Origin: Bordetella petrii
GTDB taxonomy: Bacteria; Pseudomonadota; Gammaproteobacteria; Burkholderiales; Burkholderiaceae_B
Assembly (NCBI RefSeq): GCF_000067205.1
Contig: NC_010170.1
Span: 868,001-932,000 of the forward strand
DNA: 64,000 nt
Direction of reading: 5' to 3'
Part shown: in pieces, positions 57,214 through 64,000 of the stretch
Layout: every line of letters begins with the position of its first letter
Position numbering within the stretch: the first letter of the stretch is position 1
The notes under the pieces: generated by a model
Database searches by the model: none
The model's input: only the letters and a program-made list of their open reading frames with translations
What the model was told of the DNA's origin: nothing
Program-made: the position numbers and the translations under genes

Positions 57214-58968
57214 ATGCGTGTTCTACGATGGGCGGGCGCCTGGTGCGCCGCCTTGCTGTGCGGCGCCGCCGCCGGCCAGCCGGCCGCTCCGGCGGCGCAC
57301 GAAAGCCTGAACCCGGAGGCGGCCTCGGGCTATGTGGCCAAGCAGGCCGTGACGGCGCGGCGCTTCATGGTGGCCACGGCCAACCCGCTGGCCAGCGAGG
57401 CCGGTTATCGCATCCTGCGGGAAGGCGGCAGCGCGGTGGATGCCGCCATTGCCGCGCAGCTGGTGCTGGGCCTGACCGAACCGCAGTCGTCGGGCATAGG
57501 CGGAGGCGGTTTCATGCTGCACTACGCCGCGGGCACGCACGAGTTGCGCGTTTACGATGCGCGCGAGACGGCTCCCGCGGCGGCCCGGCCCGATCGCTTC
57601 ATGCGCGACGGCAAGCCGCTGCCATTCCGGCAGGCGGTCAACAACGGCATGTCGGTTGGCACGCCGGGGCTGCTGCGCGGGCTGGAGCTGGCTCACCGGC
57701 AGCAGGGCAGGCTGCCCTGGCGCAGCCTGTTCGAGCCGGCCATCGCGCTGGCCACGCAGGGGTTCGAAGTGTCGCCGCGCCTGCATGCCTTGCTGGCCGA
57801 CGCGCGCGCCGAGCTGGCCGCCCAGCCGGCGGCCGCCCGCTATTTCTACGCGCCCGACGGACAGCCCTGGCCGGTGGGACATGTGCTGAAGAACCCGGAC
57901 TACGCGCAGGTGCTGCGCCGGGTGGCCGACAAGGGCGCCGATGCGTTTTATCACGGCGATATCGCGCACGACATCGTGGCGGCGGTGCGCGCGCATGCCG
58001 TGCCGGGCGACCTGAGCGTGGCCGACCTGGCGGGCTACCGCGCGCGCGTGCGTGACGCGGTTTGCGCCGACTACCGGGCCTATCGCCTGTGCGGGCCGCC
58101 GCCGCCCAGCAGCGGCCCGCTGGCCGTGATGCAGATGCTGGGCATCTTGCAGCGCTTTCCCATGGACAAGCTGGGGCCGCAGAGCGTCGAGGCCGTGCAT
58201 TATTTCGCCGAGGCCGGCCGGCTGGCCTTCGCCGACCGCGGCTTCTACGTGGCCGATCCCGCGTTCGCCGATGTGCCGGTGGCCGCGATGTTGCAGCCGG
58301 CCTACCTGGCCCGCCGCGCCGCGCTGATCCGCCCCGACCGCAGCATGGGCACGGCGCTGCCGGGCGACCCGGCCGGCCTGCTGGTCCGCCGCGCGCGTGA
58401 CGACGCGCTGGAAGTGCCTTCGACCTCGCACGTCGTCGTGGCGGACGCGCAGGGCAATGTGGTGTCGATGACGAATTCCATTGAATCGGCCTTCGGCAGC
58501 AAGATATTCGTGCGCGGCTTTCTGCTGAACAACGAGCTGACCGATTTTTCGTTGTCGTTCCAAGACCCCGAAGGCCGCCTGGTGGCCAACCGCGTGCAGC
58601 CGGGCAAGCGGCCGCGCAGTTCGATGGCGCCCCTGATCGTGTTCCGCGATGACAAGCCCTATATGGCGGTGGGTTCGCCGGGCGGCAGCGCCATCATCAA
58701 TTACGTGGCCAAGACGCTGGTGGGCGTGCTGGACTGGAACCTGGATATCCAGCAGGCGATTGCGCTGCCCAACATGGGTAGCCGCAACCAGGCCACTGAA
58801 CTCGAACGCGGCACGGCGCTGGAAAACATGATGCCGGCCCTGCGGGGCATGGGGCACGAGGTGAAGGCGGTGGAGTTTCCCAGCGGCATCCAGGGCATCG
58901 TCATGCAAGACGGCCGCCTGATGGGCGGCGCCGACCCGCGTCGCGAGGGGCTGGTGCTGGGGGAATAA
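57214..58968 (+). CDS. ggt: Gamma-glutamyltransferase (glutathione hydrolase)
   Basis: 584 aa, an exported self-processing Ntn hydrolase that removes the gamma-glutamyl group of glutathione and other gamma-glutamyl compounds. A signal peptide of about 21 residues (MRVLRWAGAWCAALLCGAAA) precedes ANPLASEAGYRILREGGSAV. The new N-terminal nucleophile after autocleavage is Thr404 in VPSTSHVVVAD, followed by TNSIESAFGSK, RPRSSMAPLIV and the glycine pair in VGSPGGSAIINYV. ATG 57214 is better placed for the signal than ATG 57199. Probably controlled by the divergent LysR protein. Confidence 0.94.
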   Translation: MRVLRWAGAWCAALLCGAAAGQPAAPAAHESLNPEAASGYVAKQAVTARRFMVATANPLASEAGYRILREGGSAVDAAIAAQLVLGLTEPQSSGIGGGGFMLHYAAGTHELRVYDARETAPAAARPDRFMRDGKPLPFRQAVNNGMSVGTPGLLRGLELAHRQQGRLPWRSLFEPAIALATQGFEVSPRLHALLADARAELAAQPAAARYFYAPDGQPWPVGHVLKNPDYAQVLRRVADKGADAFYHGDIAHDIVAAVRAHAVPGDLSVADLAGYRARVRDAVCADYRAYRLCGPPPPSSGPLAVMQMLGILQRFPMDKLGPQSVEAVHYFAEAGRLAFADRGFYVADPAFADVPVAAMLQPAYLARRAALIRPDRSMGTALPGDPAGLLVRRARDDALEVPSTSHVVVADAQGNVVSMTNSIESAFGSKIFVRGFLLNNELTDFSLSFQDPEGRLVANRVQPGKRPRSSMAPLIVFRDDKPYMAVGSPGGSAIINYVAKTLVGVLDWNLDIQQAIALPNMGSRNQATELERGTALENMMPALRGMGHEVKAVEFPSGIQGIVMQDGRLMGGADPRREGLVLGE

Positions 58969-58997
58969 GGGTCGCCCTGTTCGGGCTCGATAGTGGC

Positions 58998-59085
58998 AGG
59001 TGTCGAGCTCCGCAGGTACCTGGCCTCGTGCGATGCAGGCAGCCGTTGCCCACAACGGTGTCGGGCACCTGCGGAGCCCGACACC
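58998..59085. repeat. P1-P2 pair of REP-like palindromes, P1 degraded
   Basis: P2 (59057-59085, arms GGTGTCGGGC / GCCCGACACC) is perfect. P1 (from 58998) has lost most arm matching. The pair lies between the convergent ggt and CoA-transferase genes. Confidence 0.85.
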
Positions 59086-59204
59086 TGGCTGCGACGTCTG
59101 CATGCTTGGCTGCTATGTCTGCATGCCTGGCGACTACTAGCGCACGCCTGTCAACACTACATCGCACGTGCCGCCATCCCCGGCTTCTGCTGGCTATTGC
59201 TGGT

Positions 59205-60356
59205 TCACGGGGGCGTGTCCGCTTCGGCGCGGATCTCGGCGTCGTGCTCGCCCAGGGCGGGCGGTGGGCGGCGCAGGGTGGCGGGCGTGCGCGAGAGTTT
59301 GATGGGCGAGCCCACGCCGCGATAGTTGCCGTGTTCCAGCACCATGCCGCGATGACGCGTGTGCGGATGGTGCAGCACGTCTTCGACGTTCTGCACGGCC
59401 GCGGCCGGCACGCCCTGCCGCAGCAGTTGCTCGGCCAGTGCGGCGGCGTCGTGTCCTGCCAGCAGCGCGGCCAGCTCGTCGCGCAGGGCTTCGCGATGTT
59501 GCAGGCGGCTGGCGTTGCTGGCAAAGCGCGCGTCGTCGGCCAGCCCCGGGGCGCCCAGCGCCCGCGCCAGCGCGGCGAACTGCCGGTTGTTGCCCACCGC
59601 CAGGAAGATCGGCCCGCTGCGCGTGGGCAGGGTCTCGTAGGGCGCGATATTCGGATGCGCGTTGCCGGTGCGGCCGGGCACTGCGCCGCTGTAGAAATAA
59701 TTGGCCGCGTGCGGGTGCAGCAGCGACACGGCGCAATCGTACAGAGTGATGTCCAGGAACTGGCCCAGCCCGCTGCGGGCCCGTTCGTTCAGCGCCAGCA
59801 GCACGGCTACCGCGGCGTTCAGCCCGGTGACCATGTCCACCACGGGCAGGCCCACGCGCGTGGCTTCGCCGCCCGCGTCGCCGTTGACGCTCATCAGGCC
59901 GCACATGGCCTGCGCGCAGGCATCGTAGCCGGGCAGGCCGCCCAGCGGCCCGTCGGCGCCGAAGCCGCTGACGCGGCAGTGGATCAGGCGGGGAAACGCC
60001 GCGCTCAGCGTGTCGTATCCCAAGCCCCATTTTTCCAGCGTGCCGGGCTTGAAGTTTTCGACCAGCACGTCGGCGTCGGCCAGCAACCGGCGCAACAGTT
60101 CCTGGCCGGCGGGTTGCGACAAGTCGAGCGCCATGCCGCGCTTGTTGCGGTTCACGCCGATGAAGTACGACGCCGTTTCGCCCAGGAAGGGCGGCCCCCA
60201 GCCGCGCGTTTCGTCGCCGCCGGGCGGTTCTATCTTGATGACGTCGGCGCCGTGGTCGGCCAGCAACTGCGTGCAGTAGGGGCCGCCCAGCACACGCGAC
60301 AGGTCGATGACCCGGCAGCCCGCCAGGGCGCCGGCTTGCAACGTAGGAATAGGCAT
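59205..60356 (-). CDS. Family III (CaiB/BaiF) CoA-transferase
   Basis: 383 aa. N-terminus AGCRVIDLSRVLGGPYCTQL, CoA-binding DVIKIEPPGGDETRGWGPP, catalytic Asp145 in LPGYDACAQAMCG. It is the third family III CoA-transferase of the window and belongs to a leftward operon with a Bug receptor (12 bp upstream) and an acyl-CoA dehydrogenase, under a divergent LysR gene. A plausible route is import or sensing of a carboxylate, CoA transfer, then dehydrogenation. Confidence 0.93.
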   Translation of the reverse strand: MPIPTLQAGALAGCRVIDLSRVLGGPYCTQLLADHGADVIKIEPPGGDETRGWGPPFLGETASYFIGVNRNKRGMALDLSQPAGQELLRRLLADADVLVENFKPGTLEKWGLGYDTLSAAFPRLIHCRVSGFGADGPLGGLPGYDACAQAMCGLMSVNGDAGGEATRVGLPVVDMVTGLNAAVAVLLALNERARSGLGQFLDITLYDCAVSLLHPHAANYFYSGAVPGRTGNAHPNIAPYETLPTRSGPIFLAVGNNRQFAALARALGAPGLADDARFASNASRLQHREALRDELAALLAGHDAAALAEQLLRQGVPAAAVQNVEDVLHHPHTRHRGMVLEHGNYRGVGSPIKLSRTPATLRRPPPALGEHDAEIRAEADTPP

Positions 60357-60368
60357 TCAGATGTGTCC

Positions 60369-61346
60369 TCAGTCCATGGCCACGTGGGCTTCCCGGATGA
60401 TGCCGCGCCATTTCGGCACCTGCGCGTCGATGAACGACGCCAGGCCTTGCGGGGTTTTGTCGTCCGCTTCGACGATGCCCTGCGCGTGCAGCGCCTGCTT
60501 CACCGCCGGCTGGGCCAGCGTGTCAACGAAGGCCTGGTTGAGCCGGGCCACCACGTCGGCGGGAGTGCCGCGCGGCGCCACGATGCCGAAGAACACGCTG
60601 ACGTCGTAGCCGGGCAGGCCCTGCTCGGCGATGGTGGGCAGATCGGGCAGCGCGTCGGACCGTTCGGCGCTGGCCAGGCCGATGGCGCGCAGGTTGCCGG
60701 CCTGCACGTGCGGCAGCGCGGTCAGGATGTCGGTGAACGACATCGATACCTGGCCGCCCAGCAGGTCGTTCAGCGCAGGTCCGGTGCCTTTATAGGGCAC
60801 GTGCAGGATCTGCGTGCCCGCCATCTTGTTGAACAGGATGCCCGCCAGGTGCGACGAGGCGCCGTTGCCCGACGAGGCGTAGCTCAGCTTGTCGGGGTTT
60901 TTCTTGGCGTAGGCGATGAGTTCCTGCACGTTGTGCACCGGCACCGACGGATGCACGGTCAGGATATTGGGCAGGTGGCCGATGCGGATGACGGGCGCGA
61001 AGCTTTTCTGCGGATCGTATTGCTGGTTCTTGTACAGGCTGACGTTGATGGCCAGCGGCCCCGAGGTGCCGAACAGGATGGTGTAGCCGTCCGGCTTGGC
61101 GTTGGCGACGTACTCGGCGCCGATGTTGCCGCCCGCGCCGCTGCGGTTTTCCACCACCACGGTCTGCCCCAGCTGGTCTTTCAGGCCGTCGGCCAGGCGC
61201 CGCGCCATGGCGTCGGTGGGACCGCCCGGCGGGAAGGGCACCACCAGGGTCACGGGGCGTTCGGGGAAGGTGCTGGCGGCGGTTGCGGGGGCGGACGCCA
61301 GGACGGCGGCGCCGGCCAGAGCCAGGCAGAAGATGCGACGATGCAT
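60369..61346 (-). CDS. Bug/TctC-family periplasmic receptor
   Basis: 325 aa with a Sec signal peptide of about 23 residues ending A-T-A-A. Bug signature VVPFPPGGPTDAMARRLAD, then VVENRSGAGGNIGAEYVA and YASSGNGASSHLAGILFNK. Between an acyl-CoA dehydrogenase gene (99 bp upstream) and a CoA-transferase gene (12 bp downstream), so its ligand is probably the carboxylate degraded by these enzymes. No TctA/TctB genes nearby. Confidence 0.93.
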   Translation of the reverse strand: MHRRIFCLALAGAAVLASAPATAASTFPERPVTLVVPFPPGGPTDAMARRLADGLKDQLGQTVVVENRSGAGGNIGAEYVANAKPDGYTILFGTSGPLAINVSLYKNQQYDPQKSFAPVIRIGHLPNILTVHPSVPVHNVQELIAYAKKNPDKLSYASSGNGASSHLAGILFNKMAGTQILHVPYKGTGPALNDLLGGQVSMSFTDILTALPHVQAGNLRAIGLASAERSDALPDLPTIAEQGLPGYDVSVFFGIVAPRGTPADVVARLNQAFVDTLAQPAVKQALHAQGIVEADDKTPQGLASFIDAQVPKWRGIIREAHVAMD

Positions 61347-61445
61347 GGTTGTCTCTCCAGGTGTCGATGAGCGCGCTCTCGCCCTCTTGGCGGGTCGGAT
61401 GGCGCTGTTATGGAAATGGCCGGCCCTGCGGCTGGCCGGCGGTTA

Positions 61446-63134
61446 CTACAAAGCGTGGGCCAGCATGGCGCGGCAGGCGGCGTCTTCGTCGGCGGGAATG
61501 GCGCAGGGGTCGCGCGGCGTCAGGCGGTGCAGCAGCACCTGGTCGGCCAGCACGCCGCGGCCGGCCAGGCCCGGGGCGCGCGCTTCCCGGCGCAGCGCCG
61601 CCAGCGACAGCGCGTGGTACAGCGCCGATGCCGCCTGGCGGGCCAGGTCGGGGCGGTCTTGCAGCGCGGCGTGGTCCGCCAGCGCGAAGGCGCCGTCCAG
61701 CGCGCGCGCCTGGGTGTCGGCCAGCGCGGGAGCGCAGGGCTCGCCGTCCTGCAGCAGGCTGTCGACATGGCGGCGCAGCACCGCCAGCGCGTCGGTTTTC
61801 TGGATGGCGCGCAGGACGTCCAGCGCCACGATGTTGCTGGTGCCTTCCCAGATCGAGCCCAGGTGCGCGTCGCGCACCAGCCGGGCCTCGACGAATTCTT
61901 CGATGTAGCCGCAGCCGCCGCGCACTTCCATGCCGTCGCCGGTAACCTTGCGCGCGTCGCGGCAGGCGCGGAACTTGATCAGCGGCGTCAGGATGCGGGC
62001 CAGCGCGGCGGCGTCGGCGTTCTGTTCGGCATCGGCCAGCGCCGCCGCCGTCTGGAACATGACGCTGCGCGCCTGTTCCGCCCACACGTTCATCTTGGCG
62101 AGCTGGCGGCGCATCAGCGGCATGTCGATCAGGCGCTTGCCGAACGCGCGGCGGTGCTGCGCGAAGTAAATGGCCTCGGTAACGGCGCGGCGCATCAGGC
62201 CGGCTGCGCGCATGCCGTTCGACAGCCGCGAGTTGTTGATCATGTCGGCCATGTGCTTGAAGCCTTTGCCGCGCTCGCCCACCAACCACGCCAGCGCGCC
62301 TTCCAGGCGGATTTCGCCGCTGGCCATCGAACGCGTGCCCAGCTTGTCTTTCAGGCGCAGGATGCGATAGGCATTGTGCGTGCCGTCGGGCAGGTCGCGC
62401 GGCAGCAGGAACAGCGACACACCCTTCAGCCCGGGCATGTCTTCGCTGCGCGCCAGCACCATGGCGAAACCGGCATCGGGGTTGGAGCAGAACCATTTGT
62501 CGCCATGCAGCCGCCAGGTGCCGTCGGCCTGTGGCTCGGCGCGGGTGGTGGTGGCGCTGACGTCCGAGCCGGCGCCCTGTTCGGTCATGAACATGGCGCC
62601 CTGGCGCAGTTCGTCGAAATCTTGCGAGGTGACCTGCGGCAGCACGCGTTCGACCAGGGCAGGGTCGCCAAACTTGCGCAGCGTGCGGGCCAGCGAGTCG
62701 GTCATGCTGACCGGGCAGCACAGCCCGAACTCGGCCTGCACGAAAAGGTGGCTGAGCGCGTATTTGGCCGCTGGCGGCATGGGCGCGGGCCAGTCCAGCA
62801 CGCCGCCGCGGTGCGACAGCGCGGCCAGCCCGAATTCGCTGTAGGCCAGGCGTTCGAGCTCGACATAGGCGGGGTGCTTGTGCACGCGCGATTCGTCCTG
62901 CCCGGCGCGGTTTCGCACCGACAGGGTGGGCGGGTTCTGGTCGGCGACCGCCGCCAGCGCGTCGATGTGGCCGCCAGCCAGCGCGCCCAGGCGCTCCAGG
63001 TGCGGCAGCAGATGGGCGTGCAGGTCGGGCGGCAGATATAGCGCGCAAAGGCTGGCCGCGTAGGGGTCGGCGCTGAACAGGTTCAGGCCGCGCGAATCCG
63101 GGACGTCGGTGGTGGCGGAAGAAGTCGGGGACAT
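61446..63134 (-). CDS. Acyl-CoA dehydrogenase, AidB-like long form
   Basis: 562 aa, longer than the roughly 380-aa classical enzymes and of the AidB/long-form group. The N-terminal extension spans about 170 residues. FAD-binding segments are FMTEQGAGSDVSATTTRAEP and LHGDKWFCSNPDAGFAMVLA. The conserved RGGCGYIEEF and the catalytic-position glutamate in SIWEGTSNIVALD are present, so dehydrogenase activity is likely. ATG 63134 is chosen; ATG 63179 adds an unconserved stretch. First gene of the leftward operon with the Bug receptor and CoA-transferase. Confidence 0.92.
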   Translation of the reverse strand: MSPTSSATTDVPDSRGLNLFSADPYAASLCALYLPPDLHAHLLPHLERLGALAGGHIDALAAVADQNPPTLSVRNRAGQDESRVHKHPAYVELERLAYSEFGLAALSHRGGVLDWPAPMPPAAKYALSHLFVQAEFGLCCPVSMTDSLARTLRKFGDPALVERVLPQVTSQDFDELRQGAMFMTEQGAGSDVSATTTRAEPQADGTWRLHGDKWFCSNPDAGFAMVLARSEDMPGLKGVSLFLLPRDLPDGTHNAYRILRLKDKLGTRSMASGEIRLEGALAWLVGERGKGFKHMADMINNSRLSNGMRAAGLMRRAVTEAIYFAQHRRAFGKRLIDMPLMRRQLAKMNVWAEQARSVMFQTAAALADAEQNADAAALARILTPLIKFRACRDARKVTGDGMEVRGGCGYIEEFVEARLVRDAHLGSIWEGTSNIVALDVLRAIQKTDALAVLRRHVDSLLQDGEPCAPALADTQARALDGAFALADHAALQDRPDLARQAASALYHALSLAALRREARAPGLAGRGVLADQVLLHRLTPRDPCAIPADEDAACRAMLAHAL

Positions 63135-63201
63135 GGCAGGCGCTCGGGTAGCAGGAAAGTGCATGGTCGCGCAGGCCATTTATCTATACAAATACCGTTT
63201 T

Positions 63202-63219
63202 TATGTAGAACAATACATA
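63202..63219. promoter_or_regulatory. Candidate LysR operator in divergent promoter region
   Basis: TATGTAGAACAATACATA: perfect 6-bp arms around six bases, in an unusually AT-rich stretch (63180-63232) between the acyl-CoA dehydrogenase operon and the LysR gene. The geometry fits a LysR-type binding site overlapping one or both promoters. Confidence 0.55.
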
Positions 63220-63252
63220 AAATATATTGATTGCAATGCAGGAAGGCATGCC

Positions 63253-64000
63253 ATGGAGCTGGAACCCCGTCTGTTGCGCTACTTCATCGCGGTGGCCGAA
63301 GAGCGCCATTTCAGCCGCGCGGCGGCGCGCCTGCATTTGTCGCAGCCGCCGCTCAGCTATGCCATACGCCAGCTGGAATCCACACTGGGCACGCGCCTGC
63401 TCGAGCGCACCAGCCGGCACGTGGAGCTGACCGAGGCGGGCCGCGTGCTGTACCGCGAGGCCCAGGCGTTGCTGCGCCAGTCGGAGGCCATCGGCACGCT
63501 GGTGCAGCGCGTGGGCGCGGGGCTGCGCGGCCGGTTGCGCATTGGTTTCGTGGGCTCGATGCTGTACCGCGGGCTGCCCGACCTGCTGGCCGCGATGCGC
63601 ACGGCGCTGCCCGATGTCGAGCATGTGCTGACCGAGCTGAATTCCCACGAGCAGATCGAGGCCGTGCGCCGCGGCGAGCAGGACCTGGGCTTCATTCACG
63701 CCAACCCCGCGCCCGCCGAAGTGCAGACCCTGAACCTGGTGGCAGAGCCCTTCGTGCTGTGCGTGCCCGACACCCACCCGCTGGCGCGGCGCCGGCGCGT
63801 GTCGCTGCAGGCGCTGGCGCACGACGATTTCATTTTGTTCGCGCGCGCGGCGTCGCCCAGCTACCACGAGACCGTGCTGTCATTGTGCGTGACGGCGGGC
63901 TTTCACCCGGCCATCCGCCACGAGGTACGGCATTGGCTCAGCGTGGCGGCGCTGGTGTCGCAAGGACTGGGGGTGTCGATCGTGCCGGCCTGCCTGGCGC
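63253..64000 (+). CDS. LysR-type transcriptional regulator, 3' end beyond the window
   Basis: 249 codons are visible from ATG 63253 with no stop before the window end. The N-terminus MELEPRLLRYFIAVAEERHF and SRAAARLHLSQPPLSYAIRQ form the DNA-binding domain of the BenM/CatM-like LysR branch (Q-P-P-L-S). The effector domain begins RLRIGFVGSMLYRGLPDLLA. Divergent from, and probably controlling, the acyl-CoA dehydrogenase/Bug/CoA-transferase operon. Confidence 0.93.
   Translation, partial: MELEPRLLRYFIAVAEERHFSRAAARLHLSQPPLSYAIRQLESTLGTRLLERTSRHVELTEAGRVLYREAQALLRQSEAIGTLVQRVGAGLRGRLRIGFVGSMLYRGLPDLLAAMRTALPDVEHVLTELNSHEQIEAVRRGEQDLGFIHANPAPAEVQTLNLVAEPFVLCVPDTHPLARRRRVSLQALAHDDFILFARAASPSYHETVLSLCVTAGFHPAIRHEVRHWLSVAALVSQGLGVSIVPACLA

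Overview
The window comes from a high-GC beta-proteobacterium, most likely a Bordetella/Achromobacter-type member of the Alcaligenaceae. This rests on gene content: four solitary Bug/TctC periplasmic receptors, many CoA-thioester enzymes, a beta-proteobacterial housekeeping order (folK-pcnB-HAD-hda opposite purM, miaA-mutL, tsaE-amidase), and dispersed palindromes of the GGTGTC..GACACC type. No rRNA or tRNA gene or CRISPR array was found. About 67 genes or gene remnants are listed.

Layout: 1-4840 holds an aminotransferase tail, a 110-bp tandem palindrome array, an enoyl-CoA hydratase, a class I fumarase and an IS3-family element. 4965-10902 holds a CorC/TlyC-type membrane protein, small enzymes, a run of decayed genes (about 7357-9510) and an unfamiliar 460-aa protein. 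11116-17746 is one leftward operon: a complete Liv-type ABC importer, an acyl-CoA ligase and a MaoC hydratase. 18248-21267 (CoA-transferase, hydratase 2, SDR) lies opposite a LysR gene; hydratase and SDR resemble a split MFE-2 enzyme. 22297-28726 is a leftward D-amino-acid/peptide cluster (oxidase, M81 peptidase, orphan solute-binding protein, N-acyl-D-amino-acid deacylase, XRE-cupin regulator). 34098-40265 is a rightward operon: two acyl-CoA dehydrogenases (PimC/PimD-like pair), enoyl-CoA hydratase, itaconyl/mesaconyl-CoA hydratase-like protein, CoA-transferase and CitE-like lyase. 40811-53279 is mostly housekeeping (folK, pcnB, HAD phosphatase, hda, purM, miaA, mutL, dedA, amidase, tsaE, fumC). 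53977-64000 holds an auxin-efflux-type carrier, a Bug receptor, a LysR gene opposite gamma-glutamyltransferase, and a CoA-transferase/Bug/acyl-CoA dehydrogenase operon opposite a LysR gene cut by the window end.

The most unusual content is intergenic. Two convergent intergenic regions (29952-31828 and 53280-53976) each carry an inverted pair of about 250-bp elements built from two hairpins. Core and flanks are shared by all four copies, but the long stem arms differ from copy to copy while staying self-complementary. A second family, REP-like paired palindromes, occurs at seven loci, also with compensating arm changes. The IS3-family element sits in the middle of one of these palindromes with a 5-bp target duplication. 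These structured repeats are the best candidate here for something undescribed.
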